Below are positions 18,637 to 33,920 of a stretch of 60,620 nt of DNA, piece after piece. Each line of letters begins with the position of its first letter. Positions within the stretch are counted from its first letter, which is position 1. The position numbers and the translations under genes were made by a program. The DNA lies in assembly GCF_000380965.1 (NCBI RefSeq), contig NZ_KB905578.1:1-60620 (forward strand), read 5' to 3'. Under the pieces are notes generated by a model. It was not told where the DNA came from and ran no database searches. It worked only from the letters and a program-made list of their open reading frames with translations. This stretch comes from Paenibacillus ginsengihumi DSM 21568 (GTDB lineage Bacteria; Bacillota; Bacilli; Paenibacillales; NBRC-103111).

Positions 18637-18849
18637 GTGTCCTTTTTGGCAAGGATGAAGCAGGGTTTCGGGCGCACATTCGGCTACTTCGCGGACAGCT
18701 GGTCCGAATTGAAGAAGGTCAAATGGCCTACTCGTAAAGAGTTGACAAGCTACACGCTGGTCGTGCTGTTTACGATCGCCTTCGTCACGGTGTACTTCTA
18801 CGTTCTGGATTTGGGAATTTCCGAGCTGCTTCGCCTCGTGTTCCAATAA
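18637..18849 (+). CDS. secE: Preprotein translocase subunit SecE
   Basis: Single-span minimal SecE of 70 residues. It has the conserved WSELKKVKWPTRKEL amphipathic region, followed by one membrane helix (YTLVVLFTIAFVTVYFYVL). It partners SecY in the membrane channel. GTG 18637 follows GGGGGTG by five bases. It lies 17 bp after rpmG. Confidence 0.95.
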   Translation: MSFLARMKQGFGRTFGYFADSWSELKKVKWPTRKELTSYTLVVLFTIAFVTVYFYVLDLGISELLRLVFQ

Positions 18850-18874
18850 TATGAGCTGACGGGTGGCGATAGGA

Positions 18875-19408
18875 ATGGAGAAGAGATGGTACGTCGTACA
18901 TACCTATTCCGGGTATGAGAACAAGGTTAAGGCCAATTTGGAGAAGCGCGTCGAATCCATGGATATGAAGGACAAGATTTTTCGTGTGCTCGTACCCATG
19001 GAAGAAGAAGTCGTGAACAAGGACGGCAAGAGGAAGACGGTCATGCGCAAGGTGTATCCCGGATACGTGCTCGTGGAGATGATCCAGACGGACGATTCGT
19101 GGTACGTGGTGCGCAATACGCCCGGCGTTACCGGATTCGTAGGATCGACCGGTTCAGGGTCGAAGCCGACGGCGCTGCTGCCTGAGGAAGTCGACGCCAT
19201 CCTGAAGCACATGGGCATCGAAGAGCCGAAGCCGAAGATCGACTTCGAGCTGAAGGACTCGGTGCGCGTGAAGGTCGGACCCTTTGCCAATTTTGTCGGT
19301 ACCGTGGAAGACATTCTCGTCGACAAAAGCAAGCTGAAGGTTCACGTCAATATGTTTGGCCGGGAAACGCCGCTCGAGCTGGACTACCATCAGGTAGAGA
19401 AGCTGTAA
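18875..19408 (+). CDS. nusG: Transcription termination/antitermination protein NusG
   Basis: A 177-residue NusG with the NGN domain ([17 protein letters not shown] at the N-terminus) and a C-terminal KOW domain ([17 protein letters not shown]). It binds RNA polymerase, affects pausing and rho, and links to ribosomes. ATG 18875 matches family N-termini; in-frame GTG 18863 would add four residues and overlaps the GGGTGG SD. Confidence 0.96.
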   Translation: MEKRWYVVHTYSGYENKVKANLEKRVESMDMKDKIFRVLVPMEEEVVNKDGKRKTVMRKVYPGYVLVEMIQTDDSWYVVRNTPGVTGFVGSTGSGSKPTALLPEEVDAILKHMGIEEPKPKIDFELKDSVRVKVGPFANFVGTVEDILVDKSKLKVHVNMFGRETPLELDYHQVEKL

Positions 19409-19451
19409 CGAGGGGAACCCTGTCAGATTACGGACAAGGAGGTGCTACACA

Positions 19452-19877
19452 ATGGCAAAAAAGGTCATCAAAATCGTTAAGCTGCAAGTGCCTGCGGGCA
19501 AAGCGAATCCGGCTCCGCCGATCGGTCCCGCACTCGGTCAAGCAGGGGTTAACATCATGGCGTTTTGTAAGGAATTCAACGCGCGTACCGCGGATCAAGC
19601 AGGTCTGATCATTCCTGTTGAAATTTCGGTATTCGAGGACCGTTCCTTCACCTTCATCACCAAAACGCCGCCGGCGGCTGTCCTGCTTCGCGTCGCTGCG
19701 GGAATCGAGAAAGGTTCCGGCGAGCCGAACAAGAAGAAAGTCGCTACGGTCAAACGTGCGAAGGTGCGTGAAATCGCCGAGCAAAAAATGCCTGACCTGA
19801 ACGCGGCATCCGTCGAGGCTGCTATGCGTATGATCGAAGGTACGGCCCGCAGCATGGGCGTTGCGATCGAGGACTAA
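19452..19877 (+). CDS. rplK: 50S ribosomal protein L11
   Basis: The 141-residue product has the N-terminal proline-rich [22 protein letters not shown] segment, the site of thiostrepton action, and the C-terminal rRNA-binding domain. The conserved prolines are intact. GGAGGTG precedes ATG 19452. It lies 43 bp after nusG and before rplA, the classic L11 operon. Confidence 0.98.
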   Translation: MAKKVIKIVKLQVPAGKANPAPPIGPALGQAGVNIMAFCKEFNARTADQAGLIIPVEISVFEDRSFTFITKTPPAAVLLRVAAGIEKGSGEPNKKKVATVKRAKVREIAEQKMPDLNAASVEAAMRMIEGTARSMGVAIED

Positions 19878-19964
19878 GGCGTTTATCGGTTTGCGGCATG
19901 CGGCCGCAGGCCTCATGTGGGAGGATTTTCTTTCCGCTAACACCACCATAGGAGGAATGGCCAG

Positions 19965-20657
19965 ATGGCTAAACATGGCAAGAAGTATACAGAAGCTGCC
20001 AAGCTGATCGATTCCGAAGCTCTTTATGAGTCCCTTGAAGCGATTGAGCTTGTGAAAAAAGCGGCTACTGCCAAATTCGACGAGACCGTCGAAGTGGCCG
20101 TACGCCTGGGCGTTGACCCGAGAAAGCAAGACCAAGCCGTTCGCGGCGTCGTTGTACTGCCTCACGGCACTGGTAAGACCAAGCGCGTTCTTGTATTCGC
20201 CAAAGGCGAGAAAGCCAAGGAAGCGGAAGCGGCAGGCGCCGATTTCGTCGGCGATCAAGACATGATCAACAAAATCCAGCAAGGCTGGCTCGACTTCGAT
20301 GTCTGCGTGGCGACGCCGGACATGATGGGCGAAGTCGGTAAACTCGGCCGTATTCTCGGCGGCAAAGGGTTGATGCCGAACCCGAAGGCCGGCACGGTAA
20401 CGCTCGACGTAGCCAAAGCCGTGCAGGAGATCAAAGCAGGTAAAATCGAGTATCGTCTGGACAAAGCCGGACAAATTCACGCGCCGATCGGCAAAGTGTC
20501 TTTCGATGCCGAGAAGCTGAATGAGAACTTCCGCGCGCTTGTGGAGGCGCTCGTTCGTGCGAAGCCGGCTGCTGCCAAAGGCGTATACCTGAAAAACATT
20601 TCGGTATCCTCCACGATGGGCCCTGGCGTTCGCGTCAACCCGGCGGCATACCGTTAA
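19965..20657 (+). CDS. rplA: 50S ribosomal protein L1
   Basis: L1 forms the mobile stalk at the E-site. The 230-residue product has the family's [23 protein letters not shown]-terminal signature and [12 protein letters not shown] near residue 130. AGGAGG precedes ATG 19965. L1 commonly represses its own operon by binding an mRNA mimic of its rRNA site; a specific mimic was not resolved in the 87 bp before the gene. Confidence 0.98.
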   Translation: MAKHGKKYTEAAKLIDSEALYESLEAIELVKKAATAKFDETVEVAVRLGVDPRKQDQAVRGVVVLPHGTGKTKRVLVFAKGEKAKEAEAAGADFVGDQDMINKIQQGWLDFDVCVATPDMMGEVGKLGRILGGKGLMPNPKAGTVTLDVAKAVQEIKAGKIEYRLDKAGQIHAPIGKVSFDAEKLNENFRALVEALVRAKPAAAKGVYLKNISVSSTMGPGVRVNPAAYR

Positions 20658-20670
20658 TGGATGAGCTTTG

Positions 20671-20715
20671 ACGTTGACTTTTGCGAGTCGACGTGATAAC
20701 CTGATTTAGGTTATC
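20671..20715 (+). other. Two adjacent hairpins after rplA
   Basis: ACGTTGACT/AGTCGACGT (20671-20694, one G-T pair) is followed directly by the perfect GATAACCT/AGGTTATC (20695-20702 with 20708-20715). No T-run follows. They may mark an mRNA 3' end or processing site between the L11 and L10 units. Confidence 0.55.
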
Positions 20716-20795
20716 AATAACATGTGAATATGCTTACCGTAGACAGCAGGTGCGGAAGGGAAGAGAGTGCCCTGAAGCTTAATTTCCTGCCGAGG

Positions 20796-21024
20796 TGTTA
20801 TGATACAGTATCGGAATTCTGCATGCCCGTCAGCCCGTTCCCAGAACGAGAATGACGCCTGAAGATACCCGGAATGATCATGCCTTCGCTCATGTCTGCG
20901 AAGGCATTTTCGTTGTTCCAGGCTACGCGCCGGGAACAGCGTGCCTCGACGAAGGTTGTATTCACGGTAAGTTGAACGAGAGCAAGCTGCGGTTTGTTTG
21001 TAGAAATCAATAGGAGGTGCACCC
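20796..21024 (+). promoter_or_regulatory. L10 leader with extended -10 promoter and attenuator
   Basis: TGT-TATGAT (20796-20804) is a candidate extended -10 promoter; its -35 is poor. The transcript would contain a 10-bp perfect stem ATGCCTTCGC/GCGAAGGCAT (20880-20907) followed by T-rich sequence, like an attenuator. Position and layout match the L10 leader, where the L10(L12)4 complex binds its own mRNA and lowers readthrough into rplJ-rplL. The binding site itself was not modelled. Confidence 0.65.
20880..20910 (+). terminator. Probable attenuator terminator in the L10 leader
   Basis: A ten-base perfect stem with an eight-base loop and a short T-run (20907-20910), 115 bp before rplJ. It is the likely target of L10-L12 feedback control. 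Confidence 0.65.
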
Positions 21025-21537
21025 ATGGCAAACGCGAAAATCATTGAGCAGAAAGCTCAACAGGTTGCGGTTTTGGCGGAGAAGCTGAAAGAAAGCTCCT
21101 GCACGATCGTTACCGATTACCGCGGTTTGAACGTGGCTCAAGTAACGGAGCTTCGCAAGCAGCTGCGTGAAGCGGGCATCGAGTTCCAGGTTCTGAAGAA
21201 CACCCTGGTTCGCCGCGCGACAGCGAATGCCGAGCTGTCCGAATTGGACGCATACTTGACAGGGCCGACGGCCATTGCATTCAGCAAAGACGATGTGGTG
21301 ACTCCGGCCAAAATTTTGACGGAGTTCGCCAAAGCTAACGAGAGTCTGTCCGTGAAAGCGGGCGTTGTTGAAGGCAAAATCGTAGACGTAGCCCAAATCA
21401 AGGCGCTGGCGGCTCTGCCTTCCCGCGAAGGCCTTCTGTCCATGCTGCTTAGCGTGCTGCAAGCGCCGATGCGCAACTTCGCCCTTGCAGTCAAAGCTGT
21501 TGCGGACCAGAAGAACGAAGGCGCTGCAGAGGCGTAA
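21025..21537 (+). CDS. rplJ: 50S ribosomal protein L10
   Basis: The 170-residue base of the L7/L12 stalk, with the N-terminal rRNA-binding domain ([18 protein letters not shown]) and a C-terminal helix that carries L12 dimers. GGAGGTG precedes ATG 21025. Control by the upstream leader is expected, and the rplJ-rplL pairing keeps the 1:4 complex balanced. Confidence 0.97.
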   Translation: MANAKIIEQKAQQVAVLAEKLKESSCTIVTDYRGLNVAQVTELRKQLREAGIEFQVLKNTLVRRATANAELSELDAYLTGPTAIAFSKDDVVTPAKILTEFAKANESLSVKAGVVEGKIVDVAQIKALAALPSREGLLSMLLSVLQAPMRNFALAVKAVADQKNEGAAEA

Positions 21538-21570
21538 TCGCTGCTCGGTCACGCGCGAGACGGTTCGATC

Positions 21571-21602
21571 ATCGATCTATTAAGATATCGATCAATTAAG
21601 AT
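21571..21602 (+). repeat. 16-bp tandem duplication before rplL
   Basis: ATCGATCTATTAAGAT (21571-21586) is followed immediately by ATCGATCAATTAAGAT (21587-21602), one mismatch in 16. It lies in the rplJ-rplL spacer just upstream of the rplL SD. It looks like a slippage duplication. Confidence 0.85.
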
Positions 21603-21617
21603 AATGGAGGTTTAACC

Positions 21618-21983
21618 ATGAGCAAAGAGCAAATCCTGGAAGCCATTAAAGGCATGTCTGTACTGGAACTGAACGATCTCGTAAAAGCAATCGAAGAGGA
21701 ATTCGGCGTAACGGCGGCAGCGCCGGTTGCCGTTGTAGCTGGCGGCGGCGGCGGAACCGAAGCGGCTGAGCAATCCGAATTCGACGTTATCCTGGCTAAC
21801 CCTGGCGGTTCCAAAATCAACGTCATCAAAGTCGTTCGCGAAATTACGGGTCTCGGCCTGAAAGAAGCGAAAGACCTGGTAGACAACGCTCCGAAGCCGC
21901 TGAAAGAGAAAGTGTCCAAAGAAGAAGCGGACAGCATCAAAGCGAAGCTCGAAGAAGCTGGCGCTACTGTAGAAGTGAAGTAA
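21618..21983 (+). CDS. rplL: 50S ribosomal protein L7/L12
   Basis: The 121-residue stalk protein that recruits translation GTPases. It has an N-terminal dimerisation domain, an Ala/Gly-rich hinge ([12 protein letters not shown], residues about 34-46) and the globular C-terminal domain with [23 protein letters not shown] precedes ATG 21618. It is present in several copies per ribosome, so strong translation is expected. Confidence 0.98.
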   Translation: MSKEQILEAIKGMSVLELNDLVKAIEEEFGVTAAAPVAVVAGGGGGTEAAEQSEFDVILANPGGSKINVIKVVREITGLGLKEAKDLVDNAPKPLKEKVSKEEADSIKAKLEEAGATVEVK

Positions 21984-22000
21984 TTTCCGAAAGGAACGAT

Positions 22001-22034
22001 ACCCCTTGCAGAGACCCTCTCTTCAAGGGGTTTT
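22001..22034 (+). terminator. Intrinsic terminator after rplL
   Basis: CCCCTTG (22002-22008) pairs with CAAGGGG (22024-22030) and TTTT follows. The T-run is short, so some readthrough into the methyltransferase gene is likely. Confidence 0.75.
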
Positions 22035-22091
22035 GCATTTGACGGGAAGCTGCTGGAATCGGAAACGATATAGAAAGGGCGGTTCATCAAG

Positions 22092-22688
22092 GTGGCGGAG
22101 CATTATTATTCGCAAAAGCCGACGGCTGGACACGATCTTTATACGATCGAAGCGACGCTGAGGGGGAGGGCGTATTCTTTTCAAAGCGATGCCGGCGTCT
22201 TCTCCAGGAAAGGGATCGACTTCGGCTCGCGTCTGTTGATCGAGACGATGGAGCTCGCGAGCGATGCGCGGGTGCTGGATGTGGGCTGCGGCTACGGACC
22301 GATCGGGCTCGCGGCGGCGGCGCTGGCCCACCGGGGTACGGTGACCATGATCGATATTAACGAAAGGGCTATCGAGCTGGCGAAGAGGAATGCCCGGCGC
22401 AACGGCATAGCGAATGTGCGCATTCTGCAAAGCGACCGCTTAAGCGAGGTGCTTCAGGAGCGGTTTGACGCCGTGCTGACCAATCCGCCTATCCGGGCCG
22501 GCAAGGACGTCGTTCACGGCATTTTCGAGCAAGCGGCCGAAGTGCTTGTTCCCGGGGGAGCGCTCTGGGTCGTCATTCAAAAGAAGCAGGGAGCGCCGTC
22601 GGCCTTCGCCAAGCTGGAGGAGCTTTTTGCTTCCGTAGAGGAAGTGCGTAAAGACAAGGGATACCGCATTTTCAAAGCCGTGAAATGA
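22092..22688 (+). CDS. Class I SAM-dependent methyltransferase, RsmC-like
   Basis: A 198-residue protein with SAM motif I (VLDVGCGYGPIGL near residue 60) and the NPPI motif near 136, typical of N2-guanine rRNA methyltransferases of the RsmC/RlmG group. It corresponds by position to ybxB of B. subtilis, between rplL and rpoB. Start GTG 22092 has only a distant G-rich SD. The likely substrate is rRNA guanine; the exact base is not known. Confidence 0.88.
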   Translation: MAEHYYSQKPTAGHDLYTIEATLRGRAYSFQSDAGVFSRKGIDFGSRLLIETMELASDARVLDVGCGYGPIGLAAAALAHRGTVTMIDINERAIELAKRNARRNGIANVRILQSDRLSEVLQERFDAVLTNPPIRAGKDVVHGIFEQAAEVLVPGGALWVVIQKKQGAPSAFAKLEELFASVEEVRKDKGYRIFKAVK

Positions 22689-22724
22689 AGGGGGTCAATG
22701 AGATGGAAGGGCTGGAAATATTGT

Positions 22725-22753
22725 TTGACTTGAAAGTTGCGATATGATATTAT
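22725..22753 (+). promoter_or_regulatory. Promoter of rpoB-rpoC
   Basis: TTGACT (22725-22730) and TATTAT (22748-22753) are 17 bp apart with an extended -10 TG at 22745-22746. It starts a leader of about 280 nt before rpoB. Confidence 0.78.
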
Positions 22754-22802
22754 TATATAATGTCAGTATTAAGATTGGGTTAAATGTCTTTAGTGAGCTA
22801 AA

Positions 22803-22845
22803 ATGTCAAGAATTTTTTATCGGGGGATGAATAAAATTTTGACAT
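22803..22845 (+). other. Long stem-loop in the rpoB leader
   Basis: ATGTCAA (22803-22809) pairs with TTGACAT (22839-22845), and AATTTT (22811-22816) with AAAATT (22833-22838), giving 13 pairs with one bulged G and a 16-base G-rich loop. The rest of 22689-23041 shows no gene. No T-run follows the hairpin, so it is not a simple terminator. Confidence 0.65.
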
Positions 22846-23041
22846 GTCGCGTATAATGTTAAAATTTTCCGTGAACCCTAGTAAGTATGTGGAAAAGTGA
22901 GTATGGCGAAGGACAAACGGCCGCAAGTAGCACATCGCTTCTGAGCGGAGTTTTCACTTCTACGGCGATGCAGTGCGGAGTGGAAGCGTTCGGGCAGGCT
23001 TGTGTTTAGTCCTATTGAGTAGACTTGAGAGGTGAATGAAG

Positions 23042-26000
23042 TTGGCGGGTCATTTGGTACAATACGGTCGACGCAAACGCAGGTCTTACGCGCGGATTCA
23101 TGAAGTGTTGGAAGTTCCGAACCTCATTGAAATCCAACAAAAATCGTACGAATGGTTTTTGGACGAAGGGTTGCGCGAGATGTTTCAGGATATTTCCCCG
23201 ATCCAAGACTTCACGGGGAATTTGGTGTTGGAATTTATCGACTACAGTCTGGGCGAGCCCAAGTATTCCGTCGATGAAGCCAAGGAACGCGACGTCACCT
23301 ACGCAGCGCCGCTTCGCGTGAAGGTCCGCCTCATCAATAAAGAAACCGGCGAGGTCAAGGAACAGGAAGTGTTCATGGGCGATTTCCCGCTGATGACCGA
23401 GACGGGGACTTTCATTATCAACGGCGCCGAACGGGTCATCGTCAGCCAGCTCGTTCGCTCTCCCAGTGTCTATTTCAGCACAAAAACCGACAAGAACGGC
23501 AAAAAAGCATATACCGCAACCGTCATTCCGAATCGCGGCGCATGGCTGGAGCTCGAGACGGATGCGAAAGATATCATCTATGTTCGGATCGACCGCACGC
23601 GTAAAATTCCGGTCACGGTGCTTTTGCGCGCGCTTGGCTTCGGTACGGACGCGGAAATCATCGATCTGCTCGGGGACGATGAATTTATCCGCAATACGCT
23701 GGACAAAGACAACACGGATTCGACCGACAAGGCGCTGATCGAAATTTACGAGCGCCTGCGCCCGGGCGAGCCTCCGACGCTCGATAACGCCAAGAGCTTG
23801 CTGGTCGCCCGCTTTTTCGACCCGAAGCGCTACGATCTGGCGAATGTCGGACGCTACAAGATCAATAAGAAGCTGCACATCAAGAACCGCCTGTTCAATC
23901 AGCGGCTGGCCGAAACGCTGGTCGATCCGGATACCGGGGAGATCATTGCCGAAGCAGGCCAATTGATCGATCGCCGACTGCTCGATACCATTCTTCCGCA
24001 TCTGGAGTCCAATGTCGGCTTCAAGGAATATTCGGTTGCCGGCGGAGTGACCGATTCGGATAAAATTCAGCTGCAGAGCGTCAGCGTCTACTCCCCGCAG
24101 GAGGACGGCAAGATCGTCAAGGTGATCGCCAACGGCAAGATCGACAAGACGGTCAAGCACATCACGCCGGCGGATATCATCGCCTCGATCAACTATTTCA
24201 TCGATCTGCTGCACGGCATCGGCAGCACGGACGATATCGACCATCTCGGCAACCGCCGTCTGCGTTCCGTCGGCGAGCTGCTGCAGAACCAGTTCCGGAT
24301 CGGATTGTCCCGGATGGAGCGCGTCGTGCGCGAGCGGATGTCGATTCAGGACGTCAATACGATTACGCCGCAGCAGCTTATTAACATCCGGCCGGTCATT
24401 GCGGCCATCAAGGAGTTTTTCGGCAGCTCGCAGCTGTCCCAGTTCATGGACCAGACGAACCCGCTCGCGGAGCTTACGCATAAGCGCCGGCTGTCGGCGC
24501 TCGGACCGGGCGGTCTGACCCGGGAGCGCGCCGGCTTCGAGGTGCGGGACGTTCACCACTCCCACTACGGGCGGATGTGTCCGATCGAGACGCCGGAAGG
24601 TCCGAACATCGGTCTGATCAACTCGCTCTCGACCTTCGCGCGGGTGAACGAATTCGGCTTTATCGAAGCGCCGTACCGGCGCGTAGACCCGAATACGGGC
24701 ATCGTGACCGACGAAATTTCGTATTTGACGGCCGACGAGGAGGACAACTATGTCGTCGCTCAGGCGAACGCAGAGCTGACGGAGGACGGCCGCTTCGCGA
24801 ACGATACGGTTATCGTGCGCTACAAGGACGAGATTTTGACGCTGCCGAAGGACCGCGTCGATTACATGGACGTATCGCCGAAGCAGGTGGTTTCCGTGGC
24901 GACGGCGCTCATCCCGTTCCTGGAGAACGACGACTCGAACCGTGCGCTCATGGGTTCGAACATGCAGCGGCAGGCGGTTCCGCTGCTCATTCCGAAGGCT
25001 CCGCTCGTCGGTACGGGCATGGAGCATAAGGCGGCCAAGGACTCGGGCGTGTGCGTCGTATCCAAGGTGAACGGCGTCGTCGAGCGGGTGACGGCCAACG
25101 AGGTGTGGGTGCGCCGCCAGGAGGTTGTCGACGGCAAGGTCGTAACCGGCGATCTCGTCAAGCACAAGCTGCACAAGTTCCTTCGCTCCAACCAGGGCAC
25201 ATGCATCAACCAGCGTCCGATCTGCCGCAAGGGCGAGCAGGTGCGGGTAGGCGACATCCTCGCCGACGGCCCGTCCACGGAGCAGGGCGAATTGGCGCTC
25301 GGACGCAACGTCGTCGTTGCGTTCATGACCTGGGAAGGCTACAACTACGAGGACGCGATCTTGCTCAGCGAGAAATTGGTGAAGGAAGACGTCTATACGT
25401 CCATTCACATTGAAGAATACGAATCCGAGGCGCGGGATACGAAGCTCGGTCCGGAGGAAATTACGCGCGACATTCCGAACGTCGGCGAAGATGCGCTCAA
25501 AAATCTCGACGAACGCGGAATCATTCGGGTCGGCGCGGAAATCGCCGCAGGCGACATTCTTGTCGGCAAGGTTACGCCGAAGGGCGTCACCGAGCTGACG
25601 GCCGAAGAGCGGCTGCTGCATGCGATTTTTGGCGAGAAGGCCCGCGAAGTGCGCGACACGTCGCTGCGCGTTCCTCACGGTACGGACGGAATCGTCGTGG
25701 ACGTCAAAGTCTTCACCCGCGAGAACGGCGACGAGCTGCCGCCGGGCGTCAATCAGCTCGTGCGCGTATACATCGCCCAGAAGCGGAAAATCTCCGAGGG
25801 CGACAAGATGGCCGGACGTCACGGCAACAAGGGCGTCATCGCGCGGATTTTGCCGGAGGAAGACATGCCGTTCCTGCCGGACGGCACGCCGGTTCAGGTC
25901 GTGCTGAACCCGCTCGGCGTTCCGTCGCGGATGAATATCGGCCAGGTGCTGGAGGTTCACATCGGCATGGCCGCCCTCAAGCTCGGCATTCACGTCGCCT

Positions 26001-26578
26001 CGCCGGTGTTCGACGGCGCGACCGAATACGACGTATTCGACACGATGGAGGAAGCCGGCATGCAGCGCAACGGCAAGACGCTGCTGTATGACGGCCGGAC
26101 AGGCGAACCGTTCGAACGGGAAGTGACGGTTGGCGTCATGTATATGATTAAGCTTGCCCACATGGTTGACGATAAAATTCATGCCCGTTCCACAGGCCCG
26201 TACTCCCTCGTTACGCAGCAGCCGCTGGGCGGTAAAGCGCAGTTCGGCGGACAGCGCTTCGGGGAGATGGAGGTGTGGGCGCTCGAGGCATACGGCGCAG
26301 CCTATACGCTTCAAGAGATTCTCACGGTCAAGTCTGACGACGTGGTCGGCCGCGTGAAGACGTACGAGTCGATCGTGAAGGGCGAGAACGTACCGGAGCC
26401 GGGCGTTCCGGAATCGTTCAAGGTATTGATCAAGGAGCTGCAAAGCTTGGGCATGGACGTCAAGATCTTGTCCGACAACGAGGAAGAGATCGAACTGAAG
26501 GAAATCGACGACGAGGACGATGTGGCCGGCGACAAGCTCAACCTGAATCTGGAAGGCTCGGAGATGGGCGTAGAATAA
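23042..26578 (+). CDS. rpoB: RNA polymerase beta subunit
   Basis: Catalytic core subunit of 1178 residues; all conserved blocks are present. The rifampicin region ([28 protein letters not shown]) has the wild-type Gln, Asp, His and Ser residues, so no target resistance is predicted. The C-terminal clamp anchor [20 protein letters not shown] is intact. TTG 23042 is chosen because GAGAGGTG (23027-23034) is seven bases away and the protein then begins [11 protein letters not shown] like homologues; ATG 23036 is too close to the SD. It is cotranscribed with rpoC. Confidence 0.98.
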   Translation: MAGHLVQYGRRKRRSYARIHEVLEVPNLIEIQQKSYEWFLDEGLREMFQDISPIQDFTGNLVLEFIDYSLGEPKYSVDEAKERDVTYAAPLRVKVRLINKETGEVKEQEVFMGDFPLMTETGTFIINGAERVIVSQLVRSPSVYFSTKTDKNGKKAYTATVIPNRGAWLELETDAKDIIYVRIDRTRKIPVTVLLRALGFGTDAEIIDLLGDDEFIRNTLDKDNTDSTDKALIEIYERLRPGEPPTLDNAKSLLVARFFDPKRYDLANVGRYKINKKLHIKNRLFNQRLAETLVDPDTGEIIAEAGQLIDRRLLDTILPHLESNVGFKEYSVAGGVTDSDKIQLQSVSVYSPQEDGKIVKVIANGKIDKTVKHITPADIIASINYFIDLLHGIGSTDDIDHLGNRRLRSVGELLQNQFRIGLSRMERVVRERMSIQDVNTITPQQLINIRPVIAAIKEFFGSSQLSQFMDQTNPLAELTHKRRLSALGPGGLTRERAGFEVRDVHHSHYGRMCPIETPEGPNIGLINSLSTFARVNEFGFIEAPYRRVDPNTGIVTDEISYLTADEEDNYVVAQANAELTEDGRFANDTVIVRYKDEILTLPKDRVDYMDVSPKQVVSVATALIPFLENDDSNRALMGSNMQRQAVPLLIPKAPLVGTGMEHKAAKDSGVCVVSKVNGVVERVTANEVWVRRQEVVDGKVVTGDLVKHKLHKFLRSNQGTCINQRPICRKGEQVRVGDILADGPSTEQGELALGRNVVVAFMTWEGYNYEDAILLSEKLVKEDVYTSIHIEEYESEARDTKLGPEEITRDIPNVGEDALKNLDERGIIRVGAEIAAGDILVGKVTPKGVTELTAEERLLHAIFGEKAREVRDTSLRVPHGTDGIVVDVKVFTRENGDELPPGVNQLVRVYIAQKRKISEGDKMAGRHGNKGVIARILPEEDMPFLPDGTPVQVVLNPLGVPSRMNIGQVLEVHIGMAALKLGIHVASPVFDGATEYDVFDTMEEAGMQRNGKTLLYDGRTGEPFEREVTVGVMYMIKLAHMVDDKIHARSTGPYSLVTQQPLGGKAQFGGQRFGEMEVWALEAYGAAYTLQEILTVKSDDVVGRVKTYESIVKGENVPEPGVPESFKVLIKELQSLGMDVKILSDNEEEIELKEIDDEDDVAGDKLNLNLEGSEMGVE

Positions 26579-26643
26579 TCGCCCCTTGCAAGACGACCGG
26601 ACGATGAAGCGATATAAAGCACAATCTTGAGGGGGGTTGCTCC

Positions 26644-30264
<3,621 letters not shown>

Positions 30265-30282
30265 GCTAGCGGTTAACAGGAA

Positions 30283-30356
30283 AGCGGCGGCTTGTCTTCA
30301 TAGGAATATGCCGATCCAGAAACGACCAGGTAAATTGTTTGTGAAGGCAAGCCGCT
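30283..30356 (+). other. Long-range hairpin between rpoC and the str operon
   Basis: A 14-base arm ending CTTGTCTTCA at 30300 pairs with TGAAGGCAAG from 30342 (one wobble), with a 41-base loop. A weak T-containing tail (ATTCTTG) follows. It probably ends or stabilises the rpoBC mRNA just ahead of the next promoter. Confidence 0.55.
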
Positions 30357-30360
30357 ATTC

Positions 30361-30389
30361 TTGACACCGCATAGTCGAGATGCTAATAT
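30361..30389 (+). promoter_or_regulatory. Strong promoter of the str operon
   Basis: TTGACA (30361-30366) and TAATAT (30384-30389) are exactly 17 bp apart, with an extended -10 TG at 30381-30382. It would drive the L7Ae-like gene, rpsL, rpsG, fusA and tuf separately from rpoBC. Confidence 0.85.
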
Positions 30390-30441
30390 ATCAAAGTGTG
30401 CCAATTTGGATGTTTCACCAGCAGCGTTGGAGGATGGTTTC

Positions 30442-30693
30442 ATGTCGAATGAAATAGTCATTCAAGCGGAGAAGCTTACAATAGGCACCAAGCAAGCGAC
30501 GAGAGCGGTAGAGCTCGGTAAAGCCGCTGAAGTATTTATTGCGAAAGATGCAGATCCGCGAATAACGACGAAGATGGTTAACCTCTGCAAGAAGATGGGG
30601 GTTAAGGTAACATACGTAGAATCCATGAAGTCCCTCGGTAAAGCGTGTGGTATTGAAGTGGGTGCTGCTATGGCAGCCGCGGTAAATGAATAA
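30442..30693 (+). CDS. rplGB: L7Ae-family K-turn binding ribosomal protein
   Basis: An 83-residue protein of the L7Ae/L30e/S12e/Gadd45 family. The family core is visible in TKQATRAVELGKAAEVFIAKDADP, and later VKVTYVESMKSLGKACG. B. subtilis YbxF (RplGB) at the same locus binds kink-turn RNA and the ribosome during growth. ATG 30442 is set by GGAGGA (30429-30434) seven bases upstream, although the frame is open to 30361. It precedes rpsL. Confidence 0.93.
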   Translation: MSNEIVIQAEKLTIGTKQATRAVELGKAAEVFIAKDADPRITTKMVNLCKKMGVKVTYVESMKSLGKACGIEVGAAMAAAVNE

Positions 30694-30824
30694 ATAGAAG
30701 ACGTTTTTGCAGCAAGATTGCTCAGGCGATCGGACGGCAAAAACTTTCTCTTTGTTCATTTGCGATTCGCCTGGATCTGTGGGCTTGAAGCAACAGCGAT
30801 TCATTATAAGAAGGAGGTGGCCTC

Positions 30825-31247
30825 ATGCCAACAATTAACCAGCTCGTCCGCAAAGGACGGCAAGACAAAGTGGTGAAGTCCAAGTCCCCTGCTCTGCAAA
30901 AGGGCTACAACGCTCTGAAAAGAGAGCAAACGGATCAGAGCTCCCCGCAAAAACGCGGCGTCTGCACTCGTGTAGGCACGATGACTCCGAAGAAGCCGAA
31001 CTCCGCGCTTCGGAAATATGCTCGTGTGCGCTTGTCCAACCGCGTTGAGGTGACGGCTTACATCCCGGGTATCGGACACAACCTGCAGGAGCACAGCGTC
31101 GTGTTGATCCGCGGCGGTCGTGTTAAGGACCTTCCGGGTGTTCGTTACCATATCGTTCGCGGCGCGCTCGATACAGCCGGCGTGAACAACCGCAAGCAAG
31201 CTCGTTCCAAGTACGGCGCGAAGCGTCCGAAGGCTGCGAAGAGCTAA
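30825..31247 (+). CDS. rpsL: 30S ribosomal protein S12
   Basis: The 140-residue decoding-centre protein. The streptomycin-sensitive segments [17 protein letters not shown] and [13 protein letters not shown] carry the usual lysines, so no resistance allele is seen. GGAGGTGG precedes ATG 30825. The 131-bp spacer before it contains CAGGCGA (30723-30729) and TCGCCTG (30767-30773), a possible leader stem. Confidence 0.98.
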   Translation: MPTINQLVRKGRQDKVVKSKSPALQKGYNALKREQTDQSSPQKRGVCTRVGTMTPKKPNSALRKYARVRLSNRVEVTAYIPGIGHNLQEHSVVLIRGGRVKDLPGVRYHIVRGALDTAGVNNRKQARSKYGAKRPKAAKS

Positions 31248-31304
31248 TCGCGATAGAAGGATTTTTCGTTTCAAGATCGAATCTTTTGAGAAAGGGGGAT
31301 AACT

Positions 31305-31775
31305 ATGCCTCGTAAAGGTCCAGTTCCTAAAAGAGACGTGTTGCCCGATCCGATTTATAACAGCAAGCTGGTTACCCGCCTCATCAACCGCCTTATGATC
31401 GACGGTAAGAAAGGCGTGGCCCAATCGATTCTGTACAATGCTTTCAACATCATCCAAGAGCGTACAGGCAAAGATCCGATGGAAGTGTTCGAACAAGCGA
31501 TCAAGAACATCATGCCGGTTCTGGAGGTCAAAGCCCGTCGTGTCGGCGGCGCCAACTACCAAGTTCCGGTTGAGGTGAAGCCGGAGCGCCGGACTTCCCT
31601 TGGTCTGCGTTGGCTCGTCAACTACTCCCGTCTGCGCGGCGAGAAGACGATGGAAGAGCGTCTCGCTCAAGAAATCATCGATGCCAGCAACAGCACCGGC
31701 GCTTCCGTGAAGAAGCGCGAAGACACGCACAAGATGGCAGAAGCCAACAAGGCGTTCGCGCATTATCGTTGGTAA
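31305..31775 (+). CDS. rpsG: 30S ribosomal protein S7
   Basis: The 156-residue primary 16S-binding protein of the 30S head, with the N-terminal [19 protein letters not shown] signature and [12 protein letters not shown] beta-hairpin. The usual length and order (rpsL-rpsG-fusA-tuf) are kept. A G-rich SD (AAAGGGGG) precedes ATG 31305. Confidence 0.98.
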   Translation: MPRKGPVPKRDVLPDPIYNSKLVTRLINRLMIDGKKGVAQSILYNAFNIIQERTGKDPMEVFEQAIKNIMPVLEVKARRVGGANYQVPVEVKPERRTSLGLRWLVNYSRLRGEKTMEERLAQEIIDASNSTGASVKKREDTHKMAEANKAFAHYRW

Positions 31776-31811
31776 GATAGTAACCCTACTTTTAGGAAGG
31801 AGAATACCTGA

Positions 31812-33887
<2,076 letters not shown>

Positions 33888-33920
33888 TATATATTGTTTA
33901 ATTGAGGAGGCTATCTAACC

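Noticed and set aside
22827..22856. Nine-codon leader peptide ahead of rpoB
   Set aside because: The G-rich stretch touches the ATG with no SD spacing and there is no meaningful codon run.
22839..22857. TTGACA and TATAAT as a second rpoB promoter
   Set aside because: The spacing is only 7 bp; the TTGACA is the 3' arm of the leader stem.
24400..24600. Rifampicin-resistance alleles in rpoB, and streptomycin-resistance alleles in rpsL
   Set aside because: All known sensitive-type residues in the visible motifs are unchanged.
23012..26443. 1143-residue minus-strand open frame opposite rpoB, and a 1207-residue one opposite rpoC
   Set aside because: They mirror highly conserved genes in GC-rich sequence, are low-complexity in composition, lack SD sites and have no recognised domains.
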